Shown: positions 1-8,942, counted from the first letter of the stretch. The stretch is 64,000 nucleotides of DNA from JAIUNP01 sp020161975 (GCA_036745275.1 DAIOGK010000015.1:21322-85321); one strand, 5' to 3'. The notes: generated by a model not told the origin, from the letters alone. Made by a program: numbers and translations.

Positions 1-3000
1 GACAGCCAGCCCTTCTGGCCGGCGGGCTTGGCGGTTGCCGGACGCGGTGCCGCGGGCCGCTCGGAGCGTGCGGCTGTGGGGCGAGCGGGCAGCGGCGGCA
101 GGACCGGGGCCGGCGTGTCGCTGACCGCAGGACGGAGATCCGCCAGCGGCTGGCGGGGGGCAGGGGCCGGCGCAGGGGCCTGAGCCGGAGCGATGTCGAG
201 CGTGCCACCTGTGCGGCTGACGATGCTGGAGAGTTCCTGCAACATCTTGACCTGATCATTCACGGCGCGGCGCACCGTGCTGGCCGCCTCCTGCGTCTGG
301 CGCGGCATGTCCTGTGTTGCCCGCTTCAACTCGCTGCGGGTGTTTTCAAGGTCACGCAGCACGTCGCCGGCGGTGCCGCGCAATTGCTCGGCGGTCTCGC
401 TGAAACCGGAGGTCACACGGGTGAACAGCGTTTCCAATTCCGACAGTGTGCGGCCATAGGCGGCGTTCAGTTCCTCGCCAGCCCGCTTGCGCTCCTCGCC
501 CGACTGGGCGCGAATGGCAGCGAACTGCTCGGTCGCCTGCAACAGTGTCGCCTTGACGTTTTCGGTGAGGGCGGCGGCAACCTGACGCGAGCGACCCTCG
601 GCGCCTTCCAGCGTCTTGTCGAGCACACCTGCGAAGGCGCGCATCCCGGCTTCCAGCACATCCGTGCGGTCGGCGAGCAGGGTGGCGACGCGATCCACTT
701 CCGCCTGACGGGCGGTGATGACCTCATCGGCCTGCTGCTGCACATTGGCCAGGTGACGCGTCGCATCGAGCAGGGCGCGGGTGCGTTCGGCCAACTGGTC
801 GCCCAGCGTGCCGGATTGGCCAAGAACCTCGGTCGAGACGGAGCGCATCTGGTCCACGCGTTCGGCCAGCCTGCGCGTGCCGTCGGCGGTGGCCTCGACG
901 ATGCTGCCCAGGGTCTGCTCGACCTGTTCCGTGATCTGACGCGTGCCGTCGCTGCTCGCCGCGATGATGGCGTTGAGCGTGGCTTCCAGCTTGGTGACGC
1001 GGTTGCCGAGGCCGGATTCGACCTTGGCGAGCCCGTCGGAGGCCGAGGCGAGGATCTGGTTCAGCACGTTGTTGGCGTCGGTGAGACGGCCCAGGATCAT
1101 GCTGACCTCGCCGCGCAGCTTCTGCTGGGCGTCCGTGAGGTTGGCGACGGACTGCTCCGTGCCCTTGACGATGGTGGTGTCAAGTTCGCCCAGGCTGTGG
1201 ACCAACTGCTCGGCGGCGGCATTGCCGGACCGGGCGATGGATGCGGCGATTTCCTGGCCGCGGGTTTCCAGCACTTCGGTGAACTTGGCGCTGTGTCGCT
1301 CCAGCCCGGCGGCGAGCTCGCTGCTCGCGGTGACGAAGCGCTCGCTCTCCCCACCGATGCGGCGGGCGATCTCGTCCGAATGCGTGGCAAGCCCCGCACC
1401 CTTCTCGTCGATCAGGCCGCGCAGCTCGTCGATCTGCTTCGACAGGCGGGCGCTGACATCCTCGACGCTGCCGAGCAGCGACTTGCCGACATTGGCCGAG
1501 AGCGTATCCAGCAGACGCTCCATCTCGCTGATGCGGACATAGAGCGACTGGGTGGCGTCTTCCGCGGTGGAAATGAGCTTCTGCGCGGCGGAGCCGGATT
1601 TCGTCTCGATGTCGCCGGACAGGGCTTCGAGGCGGGTGATGACCCCGCTTTCAAAGGCGCCAGCCTGCTGTTCCAGTGTTGCGGCAAGGGTGCCCGTGCG
1701 CTCGCCGAGCGTACGGGTGATCTCTTCCGAGCGCAGTGACAACTGGTCGGAAACATTGCCGACATAGCCGACGATGCGGTCGGCCAGGGTCCGGGTCTGC
1801 ACCTCGACGGCGCCGGAAATGTCGGCCACCTTGGCGTCGAGGCTCGACTGAACCATCTGGCTGCCGTCGGCCATGGCCTTGGCGAACTCCAGTGTGCGCT
1901 GGGCCAGCGTGTCGTTCAGCATCTTGGCGCGCTGGTCGAGGCTGGTGTCGGCACGGGTCAGCAGCGCGTCGAAGCGGCTGGTGATGTCCGTCGTGGTATC
2001 CGACAGCTTGCTTGCAATCGCGCCGGTCTTCTCGGTTGCGCGGGCCTCAAATGTCCCGAGGTGGTTCTCAAGCTGCTCGTTGAGCGTGGCGCCATGCACC
2101 AGCACGAGTTGTTCAAGGTTGACCGCACGCTCGACGAAGGCCTTCTCAAAGGCTGCGAAGCGGTCGGACAGGCCAGCGGTGCGCTCCTGCACCTCGTCGG
2201 CGAGACGACGGGCAGTTTCGGCCAGCGTGGTGTTGACGCGGGTGCCCTGGCTTTCAAGCGCGAAGGCAATGTCGCGGGTCGAATCAGCGAAGTGGGCGGT
2301 AGTATCCTCCACCTTCTTGCTGAATTCGCCATGGAGGGTCGCCATATGACCGGCAAAACCTTCCTTGACCTGCTCGGAATGGGTGGCGAGCAAGGTCGTC
2401 ACCGCTTCGCCGGCCAGGGCGAAGGCCTCGCCGACATAGTTCACGCGGTCGGTGATCTGGTCGGACACGCGCTGCGTGGCGGTGTCGATCGCTTCCTCCA
2501 TGCGCTTGCCATCGACCGTCACGGCCTTTTCAATCCGCTCCGAGGCGCTCGTGACGCGATCGGCCAGCGCAACGCCGTGCACCTGGATCACGTCGGTGAG
2601 GCGTCCCGAAGCCTGCTCAAGATTGCGGGTGACGGTTTCGCCATGGGTGGCCATCAGATCCGACACGGCGGCCCCGGCGGTCTCGATGCCCTGGGCAATG
2701 TCCGTCCCACGCGCCACGATGATTTCGGCGGCGCGAACCGAGGCCGCATCCACCTGCTTTTCGACCTCCTCGCCCTTGGCAGCAATGGTGTTGACCACAA
2801 TGTCGCCGGTTTCGAGGAAGCGCGAGAGCAGCGTCTCACCTTGCGTTGCGAGGGTGCCGGTGAGGCTGTCGCCCGCTGCACGGAAGGCGCCGGAGATCTC
2901 ATCCGAATGGCCTGAAATCCGCATTGCGATTTCGGTGGCCTGTGTGCCGAACTGGCTGGCAACCTTTTCCGAGTTCAGGGTGAACTGCTCGGCGATTCGC

Positions 3001-4670
3001 TCCGAGCCTGATGTGAATTCGGTCGAAACCCGCTCGCTCGTGTCGATCAGGCGGGTGAGTACGTTTGCGCCCTGATTGGCGATGGACGAGACGAGTTGCT
3101 CGCCGGTGGCGCGCAACGCGGTGTCAATATCCTCGCCATGGGTCTTGAGGCCGGTGCTGAGTTCCCCACCGACGATGCGGAAGCGGGAGAGAACGTCGTT
3201 GCCCTGATCGGCGATGGCGTTGGTCAGCGTTTCGCCGGTGGCACGCAACGCGGTGTCAATGTCCTCGCCTTGGGTCTTGAGGCCGGTGCTGAGTTCCTCA
3301 CCGGCGATGCGGAAGCGGGCGAGAACGTCATTGCCCTGATCGGCGATGGCGGTTGTCAGCGTTTCGCCAGTGGCGCGCATCGAGGCGTTGACCTCATTCA
3401 CGCGCGAGCCCAGCGCATCCAGCATCTGCTGGCTGGAGGTGTTGAAGGATTCCGAGACGATATTGGCGGATTCAACGAAAGCCGACTGGATTGACTGGCC
3501 GGTGGCGGAGAGACGGTCGCGCACCTCATCGCCGGCGCCGCTGAGGCGCTGGATCATCTCGTTGGAATGGTCGGTGAGGCGGTTAACGATGGCGTCCGAA
3601 GCCCCCGACAGCGTGAGCGTCACTTCATCACGCTTGCGATCAAGCTGCTCGGACACACGCGCGGCGACATCGCCCACGGTGCCGGCAAGGGTCGTCGACA
3701 TGGTGGTGAGCTGATGGGTCAGCCCTTCCTGCGCCGACATCATGGCGACGCGCACACGCTCGGCATTGGCGTTGAGCGCATCGCGCTGAACCGCCAACTC
3801 ATTGAGAAGCGAGCGGATTTTCAATTCGCTCTCGCCATAGGACCGTTCCAGCGCGGACACTTCGGAATGGACGAGCGATTCAAGTTCGCCCGCGCGGGAG
3901 ATTGCGCGCTCGATGCCGTCCCCCATCGAGGACACCTCGCGGCGGATGGCCTGGCCGAGGGTTGCGACATTTTCCGAGGCGATGGTTTCAGGCTCGGCAA
4001 GACGGGCTGCAATCGTGCCCATGGAGCGGGCGGCATTGCGCATCTCCTGCGCGCGGCGCTGCACGCCGGCCATCAGGAAGAAGAGGATGACGGGAACGGC
4101 TGCCATGGTGGCGGCCAAAAGGCTCGTGCCCGTGCCGATGCTGCGCCAAGTGCCGTCCTCGGCCGTGAACAGGCTGCCGGGCTGGCTGGCATAAAGGAAG
4201 GCGGCGGCAAGCCAGAGCAGGGAGGCAATCGCAGCCCAAACGAGCGGCATGGCAGAGGGACGCTCCTGGAGGCCGGCGAGCAGGGCCTGAAGCGTCACGC
4301 GGTCATCATTGGCGGCCATGCCGGGACGGGGGGCGGGCACCACGGTCTCGACCGGCGTGTTGGCGGGAGCGGGTGGATCGAGCTCGGTTTCCACCGACAG
4401 GGGCGGTTCTTGAACCACACTCTTGGCCTCGCTCGCAGGCGCGGGCGTCCGTGCCTTGGTCTTGGCCTTGGCAAGTTCGGCGATCTCGTTGGCGAAGGCA
4501 TCCACCTCGTCCACCTTGGGCAGCTTGGGCGCTTCGGGCAGACGCGGCGGCTCTATCTTCACCGGGGGGGGCGTGGCCTTGTTGTCCGCGCCAAGACCGT
4601 TCGTCAGCGCCTCCTCGATGGCTGACAGTGCCGCTTCTGTCGGATCGGAGACTTTCTTCTGGATCGCCAT
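1..4670 (-). CDS. Giant apolipoprotein-like coiled-coil membrane protein (GPR/RgsE-like), C-terminus cut off
   Basis: About 1556 codons are visible, from the ATG at 4670 to the left window edge, where the frame is still open. The N-terminus (residues 1-140) is charged and proline-rich. Two hydrophobic segments follow (about 143-162 and 182-201), then more than 1200 residues of Ala/Thr/Glu/Gln-rich heptad or 11-residue pattern with no globular domain, ending in a Pro/Ala-rich tail. This layout matches the apolipoprotein A1/A4/E-like proteins of Rhizobiales, of which Growth Pole Ring protein of Agrobacterium (RgsE in Sinorhizobium) organises the growing pole; Caulobacter TipN has a similar plan. 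Assignment rests on architecture and composition, not alignment. An internal 44-residue tandem repeat lies at about residues 447-535. A CtrA-type box lies 81 bp upstream of the start, on the shared divergent region with the Hpt gene. Confidence 0.8.
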   Translation of the reverse strand, partial: MAIQKKVSDPTEAALSAIEEALTNGLGADNKATPPPVKIEPPRLPEAPKLPKVDEVDAFANEIAELAKAKTKARTPAPASEAKSVVQEPPLSVETELDPPAPANTPVETVVPAPRPGMAANDDRVTLQALLAGLQERPSAMPLVWAAIASLLWLAAAFLYASQPGSLFTAEDGTWRSIGTGTSLLAATMAAVPVILFFLMAGVQRRAQEMRNAARSMGTIAARLAEPETIASENVATLGQAIRREVSSMGDGIERAISRAGELESLVHSEVSALERSYGESELKIRSLLNELAVQRDALNANAERVRVAMMSAQEGLTHQLTTMSTTLAGTVGDVAARVSEQLDRKRDEVTLTLSGASDAIVNRLTDHSNEMIQRLSGAGDEVRDRLSATGQSIQSAFVESANIVSESFNTSSQQMLDALGSRVNEVNASMRATGETLTTAIADQGNDVLARFRIAGEELSTGLKTQGEDIDTALRATGETLTNAIADQGNDVLSRFRIVGGELSTGLKTHGEDIDTALRATGEQLVSSIANQGANVLTRLIDTSERVSTEFTSGSERIAEQFTLNSEKVASQFGTQATEIAMRISGHSDEISGAFRAAGDSLTGTLATQGETLLSRFLETGDIVVNTIAAKGEEVEKQVDAASVRAAEIIVARGTDIAQGIETAGAAVSDLMATHGETVTRNLEQASGRLTDVIQVHGVALADRVTSASERIEKAVTVDGKRMEEAIDTATQRVSDQITDRVNYVGEAFALAGEAVTTLLATHSEQVKEGFAGHMATLHGEFSKKVEDTTAHFADSTRDIAFALESQGTRVNTTLAETARRLADEVQERTAGLSDRFAAFEKAFVERAVNLEQLVLVHGATLNEQLENHLGTFEARATEKTGAIASKLSDTTTDITSRFDALLTRADTSLDQRAKMLNDTLAQRTLEFAKAMADGSQMVQSSLDAKVADISGAVEVQTRTLADRIVGYVGNVSDQLSLRSEEITRTLGERTGTLAATLEQQAGAFESGVITRLEALSGDIETKSGSAAQKLISTAEDATQSLYVRISEMERLLDTLSANVGKSLLGSVEDVSARLSKQIDELRGLIDEKGAGLATHSDEIARRIGGESERFVTASSELAAGLERHSAKFTEVLETRGQEIAASIARSGNAAAEQLVHSLGELDTTIVKGTEQSVANLTDAQQKLRGEVSMILGRLTDANNVLNQILASASDGLAKVESGLGNRVTKLEATLNAIIAASSDGTRQITEQVEQTLGSIVEATADGTRRLAERVDQMRSVSTEVLGQSGTLGDQLAERTRALLDATRHLANVQQQADEVITARQAEVDRVATLLADRTDVLEAGMRAFAGVLDKTLEGAEGRSRQVAAALTENVKATLLQATEQFAAIRAQSGEERKRAGEELNAAYGRTLSELETLFTRVTSGFSETAEQLRGTAGDVLRDLENTRSELKRATQDMPRQTQEAASTVRRAVNDQVKMLQELSSIVSRTGGTLDIAPAQAPAPAPAPRQPLADLRPAVSDTPAPVLPPLPARPTAARSERPAAPRPATAKPAGQKGWL
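3068..3380 (-). repeat. 132-bp in-frame tandem repeat inside the coiled-coil gene (about 2.4 copies)
   Basis: Blocks 3068-3199 and 3200-3331 are near-identical at an exact offset of 132 bp, and a third partial copy begins at 3332. Landmarks such as the run around CGCAACGCGGTGTCAAT recur at 3114 and 3246. The unit encodes 44 residues, which equals four 11-residue apolipoprotein-type helical units, so copy number can change without breaking frame or helical phase. The low divergence suggests recent duplication. Confidence 0.85.
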
Positions 4671-4750
4671 AACCTGCCTCGTAAACGCTACGCCCCTGGC
4701 GAGGCGAGATCCCCAGCCTGTCCGGTGCGCAGGGTTACGCATCGTACAGA

Positions 4751-4766
4751 TTAAGGACCCCTTAAC
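4751..4766. promoter_or_regulatory. CtrA-type box TTAA-N7-TTAAC in the divergent Hpt/coiled-coil region
   Basis: TTAA at 4751-4754 and TTAAC at 4762-4766 are separated by exactly seven bases, the full CtrA consensus of alphaproteobacteria. It is 81 bp from the coiled-coil gene start (minus) and 180 bp from the Hpt gene start (plus). Extra TTAAC half-sites occur at 4811, 4832 and 4894. Binding is inferred, not shown. Confidence 0.6.
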
Positions 4767-4945
4767 TGTTCCACCATAGCCGTTTGCAGGCCCCGGCGAT
4801 ACCGCCCCCATTAACCGACTTGAAAACTTCGTTAACGATGAAACGAAACCTTTGTTTGTCCGGAGCTTAGGGCCACTTCCAGTTGTGCGGGCATTAACCG
4901 GCCTCGGCTAGGGTGGCTCCATCAACAGATCCTCAAGAGGACAAT

Positions 4946-5326
4946 ATGTGGAATCACGAACAGGGTAGTGCCCCGCAGCTTGCTGCGCCGTCGTTCGAGC
5001 GGCCGATCGATCTGGTCCACCTGGCGCGCCAGACGCTGGGTGACCGCAGCCTGGAGCAGGAAATTCTCTCGCTTTATCTCCGGCAGGCGAAAACGCTTCT
5101 CCAGCGTATCGAGGAATCGCCCTGTGTCCGCGAGCGGTGTGATATCGCTCATACGCTGAAGGGCTCGTCCCGCGCTGTCGGGGCCTGGCATGTCGCCACC
5201 GCAGCCGAGGCCGTCGAGATCGTGCCGCCGGAGCACCAGAGCGAATTCACCCGGGCCATCGCCGCGCTGCGCACCTGCGTGAACGCCGCCTGCGACACCA
5301 TCGCCGATCTTCAGCGGGCGCATTGA
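4946..5326 (+). CDS. Hpt (histidine phosphotransfer) domain protein
   Basis: A 126-residue stand-alone Hpt protein. The phospho-acceptor motif HTLKGSS has its histidine at about residue 69, within an all-helical domain (residues about 20-125), with no kinase or receiver domain attached. It would shuttle phosphate between a hybrid kinase receiver and a response regulator; partners are not identifiable here, although the cckA gene is 28 kb away. Start chosen at ATG 4946, preceded by AAGAGG at 4935-4940; an upstream in-frame GTG at 4913 has no such site. The gene is divergent from the giant coiled-coil gene and several TTAAC half-sites lie upstream. It is not ChpT, which is larger and has a degenerate kinase-like ATPase domain. 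Confidence 0.85.
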   Translation: MWNHEQGSAPQLAAPSFERPIDLVHLARQTLGDRSLEQEILSLYLRQAKTLLQRIEESPCVRERCDIAHTLKGSSRAVGAWHVATAAEAVEIVPPEHQSEFTRAIAALRTCVNAACDTIADLQRAH

Positions 5327-5386
5327 ACGCCTGCCGTTGAACGGCGCGGTTTCGCGCACATACAAAATGGTTTAATGACAAAGCCG

Positions 5387-5405
5387 CGCGCGAAATCCTC
5401 GCGCG
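5387..5405 (+). other. Stem-loop between the Hpt and ferredoxin genes
   Basis: CGCGCGA (5387-5393) and TCGCGCG (5399-5405) form a perfect 7-bp stem with a 5-base loop, ending 28 bases before the ferredoxin start. There is no T-tract, so it may be a Rho-dependent end of the Hpt transcript or part of the ferredoxin leader. Confidence 0.35.
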
Positions 5406-5433
5406 TGGTTCCGTATTTGAAGGTCAGCATTCC

Positions 5434-5754
5434 ATGCCGAAAGTCACGTTCATCGCCGCTGATGGCACCAGGCGCACCGTGGACGGCGAAGCCGGTGCCT
5501 CGTTGATGGAGACAGCGATCCGCAATCGCGTTCCCGGCATTGATGCCGAATGCGGCGGGGCCTGCTCCTGCGCCACATGCCATGTCTATGTCGACGAGGA
5601 ATGGCAGGCTGCGACCGGCAAGGCCAAGCCCGCTGAAGAAGACATGCTTGACTATGCCTTCGACGTTCGCGCCAATTCGCGCCTCTCCTGCCAGATCATC
5701 CTGACGGACACCATGGACGGGCTGGTGGTAACAACCCCGGTCAAGCAGGGGTAG
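5434..5754 (+). CDS. 2Fe-2S ferredoxin, adrenodoxin/FdxB type
   Basis: A 106-residue ferredoxin. Cluster ligands are visible as C40-X5-C46-X2-C49 and C86 (in RLSCQ), the pattern of vertebrate-type or ISC-type 2Fe-2S ferredoxins; an extra C44 lies inside the loop. It carries single electrons, typically to cytochrome P450 monooxygenases or to Fe-S cluster assembly. No P450, ferredoxin reductase or isc/hsc gene is nearby, so the partner is unknown. The protein is acidic and full length. It starts at ATG 5434 and sits alone between the Hpt gene and the stress protein, so it is probably monocistronic. Confidence 0.93.
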   Translation: MPKVTFIAADGTRRTVDGEAGASLMETAIRNRVPGIDAECGGACSCATCHVYVDEEWQAATGKAKPAEEDMLDYAFDVRANSRLSCQIILTDTMDGLVVTTPVKQG

Positions 5755-5851
5755 GCCCGACTGCCCACACCCGGTCCCCATGCCTTTGCTGTGCCTCAAT
5801 GACATGGCAGGATGCCGAAGCTAGAGCAGTCAGGAAGCAGTGGAGGTTGCC

Positions 5852-6274
5852 ATGTATTCGCGTGTTCTCGTTCCGGTTGATCTTGGAGATCCCGATATCG
5901 CAACGTCGGCCATCGCGCGGGCGGTGTCCATCGTCAAATCCTCTGGCGGCTCGCTGCGCCTGATGAATGTTCTGTCGATGATTCCGGCGGCCTATATCGA
6001 CTATGTGCCGACGAATTTCGACACGCAGGAGCGTGAGAAGGCCGAGGAGGCACTGAAGAAAATCGCGGAGGACAGTGGTCTTGAACCCAGCCGCGTCTCG
6101 ACCGTCATCCATCTCGGCGCCATCTATCACGAGGTGCTCAACGAGGCGGAGGCATGGAAGGCCGATCTCGTCGTCATCGGTTCCCATCATCCGACGCTCG
6201 CGACGTATCTGATCGGCTCGAATGCCGCCAATATCGTGCGCCACGCCAACTGTTCCGTGCTGGTGGTGCGCTGA
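5852..6274 (+). CDS. Universal stress protein, UspA family
   Basis: A 140-residue single-domain Usp protein. The N-terminal strand (YSRVLVPVDL) and the C-terminal part (VVIGSHHP, then GSNAANIV and SVLVVR) are typical. The classical ATP-binding loop G-X2-G-X9-G-S is incomplete: GSHHPTLATYLIGS keeps the first and last glycines but the second is replaced by His. That variant seems common in alphaproteobacterial Usp proteins and may alter nucleotide binding. Start taken at ATG 5852 with GGAGG at 5842-5846, rather than the in-frame GTG at 5840. It ends two bases before the convergent membrane-protein gene. Confidence 0.9.
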   Translation: MYSRVLVPVDLGDPDIATSAIARAVSIVKSSGGSLRLMNVLSMIPAAYIDYVPTNFDTQEREKAEEALKKIAEDSGLEPSRVSTVIHLGAIYHEVLNEAEAWKADLVVIGSHHPTLATYLIGSNAANIVRHANCSVLVVR

Positions 6275-6276
6275 GT

Positions 6277-6855
6277 TCAGGAGGCCGGTGGCAGGATGTC
6301 CTGCGGAATTGTCGCGGCGGTGAAGCGCCGCGGTCGGTTGTGATAGATGTATCCGGCGGTCCAGGCGCCGAAAAAGAGCGTGAAGGCGCCGGTGGCGAGG
6401 CCGATGGAGGTTTCGCCCGTGCGGAAAGCGTTCCAGGCGAAGCTTCCCAGCAGCAGGACGGCTGCCAGGCCCAGAAGGCCGGCGAGCGCCAGTAACGTCA
6501 CCGATTTTCCGGCAAAGAGCAGGATGTTGCGGTTGGCGGCCTCGGCGCGCGTGCAGAGTGCGATGATGAAGGCGCGATAGCTGTCCCCCAGACGCTCGGA
6601 TTCGATCAGGCTTTTGTGGGAGCGATCCTCGAAGGCCACGGTCTTGCCCTTGCGGGTGTAGATTTTCGCCCGGTAGCCGGAAAAATTGATGCCGCGCGGG
6701 GCGTAGAACAGCCGGATCGTTTCGATGTCGGTGTAGGGAAACACCGTTTCACTGTCGGCGCGCCGGGCGAGAATGTCGCGCGGACGCAGGGTCAGCACGG
6801 TTTCCGCCGCGAAGGGCCGGGGGCGGTAAGCGTAGGAGGCCTGGTCTGTCGTCAT
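6277..6855 (-). CDS. Conserved small membrane protein, two TM segments, function unknown
   Basis: A 192-residue protein. The N-terminal soluble half (residues 1-115) resembles a short beta-rich PH-like or DUF domain with many aromatic and charged residues. Two hydrophobic stretches follow at about residues 128-150 and 158-178, and a basic tail ends the protein. I do not recognise a named family. Start chosen at the ATG at 6855; a longer reading frame upstream would run into the phosphatase gene on the other strand. It is convergent with the universal stress protein gene (2-bp gap) and divergent from the SixA-like gene. Confidence 0.7.
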   Translation of the reverse strand: MTTDQASYAYRPRPFAAETVLTLRPRDILARRADSETVFPYTDIETIRLFYAPRGINFSGYRAKIYTRKGKTVAFEDRSHKSLIESERLGDSYRAFIIALCTRAEAANRNILLFAGKSVTLLALAGLLGLAAVLLLGSFAWNAFRTGETSIGLATGAFTLFFGAWTAGYIYHNRPRRFTAATIPQDILPPAS

Positions 6856-6940
6856 CCTGTTGCAATGCCCCAGTGGAGGATGCAATCCAAGTGCTTTCTT
6901 CCTCTCGCATTTTTGACCATGGGATGGCAAAGAAAGACTC

Positions 6941-7468
6941 ATGAGCACATTGATCCTTTTAAGACATGGCAAGGCTGCCCCTGCGGGGGCGGGAGGGGAC
7001 CACAACCGGGCGCTGGAGCCGCGAGGGCGCGAGGCTGCTGCCCGGGTGGGCGCAAGGCTCAAGGAACTGCGGCTAAAGCCGGAACTTGTGCTGGTTTCCA
7101 GCGCGCTCCGGACGCGCGAGACCTATCAATGCGTTGCACCGGAGGCGGGGCTGGTGGAGCCGACCATCGAGGACCAGCTCTATCTTGCCTCCGCGCAGGT
7201 GCTGCTGCGTCGCCTGAAAAAGGTGCCGCAGCGGGCAAAATGCATCATGATCATCGGCCATAATCCGGGCCTTGCCGAACTCACGCTGCGCTCGGCCGAT
7301 CCTGCCGAGAGCGATGCGGATGCACTCAAACGCGCCTCACAGCGCTTTCCGACCGCCGCTTGCGCGATTCTCGACGTTTTCACGCCGTGGAGCGAGATCG
7401 AGGATGGTGATTGCGGGCTCAAGACCTATATCACGCCGGACGATCTTGGTGGCGTGAACGAGGACTGA
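6941..7468 (+). CDS. SixA-type histidine phosphatase
   Basis: A 175-residue histidine phosphatase superfamily protein. The RHG signature (LLRHGK, catalytic His at residue 9) is at the N-terminus and the second catalytic region appears as IGHNPG about residue 107-112. This family includes E. coli SixA, a phosphohistidine phosphatase that acts on phosphotransfer proteins. Substrate here is unknown; the Hpt protein 1.6 kb away is a possible but unproven target. Its stop codon lies two bases before the GTG of the YcjX-like gene, so the two are probably co-transcribed. Confidence 0.88.
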   Translation: MSTLILLRHGKAAPAGAGGDHNRALEPRGREAAARVGARLKELRLKPELVLVSSALRTRETYQCVAPEAGLVEPTIEDQLYLASAQVLLRRLKKVPQRAKCIMIIGHNPGLAELTLRSADPAESDADALKRASQRFPTAACAILDVFTPWSEIEDGDCGLKTYITPDDLGGVNED

Positions 7469-7470
7469 TC

Positions 7471-8934
7471 GTGGCCAAGGATGCGCTGACCGAGTTGACC
7501 GATGCGGCGCGGACGGCTTCTGCCAGCCTGTTCGACTACCTCTCCGGTTTCACCCAGCCGACGCTGCGGCTCGGCGTCACCGGGCTGTCACGGGCGGGCA
7601 AGACCGTTTTCATCACGGCGCTGGTCCATGCGCTCGTCAGCGGCGGACGGTTGCCGGTGTTCCGGGCGGTGGGCGAAGGGCGGATTTCGCGCGCGATGCT
7701 GGCACATCAGCCCGATGATGCGGTGCCGCGCTTTGCCTATGAAGACCACATCGCCACGCTGACCGGCGCGGACCGGACCTGGCCCGATTCAACCCGGCAA
7801 ATCTCCCAAATCCGGGTCGATCTCGCCTTCGAGCGGCCTTCCGGCTGGTTTTCGGGCGGAAAATCGAGCCTGTCGCTCGATATCATCGATTACCCGGGCG
7901 AATGGCTTCTCGATCTGCCGCTGCTGGAACTGACCTATGCGGAGTGGAGCCGCAAGACGCTGGAGGCTGCCCGAAAGGGCGCGCGGGAGAAGCCGTTCCG
8001 GTCGTTCATGGCGCGGGTTGCAGACCTTTCCGCCGAAGCGCCGGGGCAGGAATCGCTGGCGCGGGAACTTGCCGAACTGTTCACCACCGCGCTGGTGGCC
8101 TGCCGGGCCGAGGGCATTGGTCTTTCCAGCCTGCCGCCGGGCCGTTTTCTGATGCCGGGCGATCTTGCCGGTTCGCCTGCGCTCACGTTTGCGCCGCTGC
8201 CGGCGGCGGGGACGGAAGCGGTGGCATCGCAATCGCTGCTGGCGATGATGGAGCGGCGCTTCGAGGCCTACAAGACGCATGTGGTCCGGCCCTTTTTCCG
8301 CGATCATTTCGCCCGCCTTGACCGGCAGATCGTGCTCGTCGATGTGCTCAGCGCCATCAACGCCGGACGCGAGGCGCTGGGTGATCTTGAAACCGCGCTG
8401 ACTGATGTGCTCGGGGCGTTCCGTGTTGGCCAGAACTCCATCCTGTCCTCGATGTTCGCGCCGAGGATCGACAAGGTGCTGTTCGCCGCTACCAAGGCGG
8501 ACCATCTGCACCATACCAATCATGATCGACTGGAAAACGTGCTGCGGCTGATCACACGACGCTCGCTGGCGCGCGTGCAGGGTACGGGATCGCGCCTCGA
8601 TGTTGTGGCGCTGGCGGCGGTTCGGGCAACGCGCGAGGTTCAGGTCAAGCGTGGCGGCGAGGTGCTGGATTGCATCGCCGGCGTGCCGATGGCCGGCGAG
8701 CGGCTGGGCGATGAGGTCTTCGACGGCATTCGCGAGGCGGCGCTCTATCCCGGCGAATTGCCCGAGAACCCGGCGGTTCTGCTCGATGGATCCCAGACTG
8801 TGGAACCGGTTCGGTTTCTCCGCTTCCGCCCCCCTCTGGTGCCTGCCGCTCATGCGGGTGGAAACGCGCCGCTGCCTCACATCCGGCTGGATTCCGCGCT
8901 GGAATTCCTGCTTGGCGACAGATTGAATGGTTAG
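7471..8934 (+). CDS. YcjX-family P-loop GTPase-like protein (DUF463)
   Basis: A 487-residue protein with a clear P-loop, GLSRAGKT at residues 38-45, then further G-domain-like segments (DIIDYPGEW near residue 134, VDVLSAIN and FAATKADH later). It belongs to the YcjX/DUF463 family of predicted nucleotide-binding proteins, often linked to envelope stress. The start is GTG 7471, two bases after the SixA-like stop, which fits translational coupling. The following UPF0283 membrane protein gene starts 8 bases after its stop; ycjX and ycjF neighbour each other in E. coli as well, so the pair probably acts together. Confidence 0.9.
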   Translation: MAKDALTELTDAARTASASLFDYLSGFTQPTLRLGVTGLSRAGKTVFITALVHALVSGGRLPVFRAVGEGRISRAMLAHQPDDAVPRFAYEDHIATLTGADRTWPDSTRQISQIRVDLAFERPSGWFSGGKSSLSLDIIDYPGEWLLDLPLLELTYAEWSRKTLEAARKGAREKPFRSFMARVADLSAEAPGQESLARELAELFTTALVACRAEGIGLSSLPPGRFLMPGDLAGSPALTFAPLPAAGTEAVASQSLLAMMERRFEAYKTHVVRPFFRDHFARLDRQIVLVDVLSAINAGREALGDLETALTDVLGAFRVGQNSILSSMFAPRIDKVLFAATKADHLHHTNHDRLENVLRLITRRSLARVQGTGSRLDVVALAAVRATREVQVKRGGEVLDCIAGVPMAGERLGDEVFDGIREAALYPGELPENPAVLLDGSQTVEPVRFLRFRPPLVPAAHAGGNAPLPHIRLDSALEFLLGDRLNG

Positions 8935-8942
8935 GACCTCCC

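Noticed and set aside
384..1739. Long plus-strand open frame of 451 codons
   Set aside because: Lies antisense to the repetitive coiled-coil gene; low-complexity Ala/Gly/Arg translation with no domain, a shadow of high-GC third positions.
4700..4900. Possible small gene in the leader between the coiled-coil and Hpt genes
   Set aside because: Only very short frames; the region is better explained as promoter.
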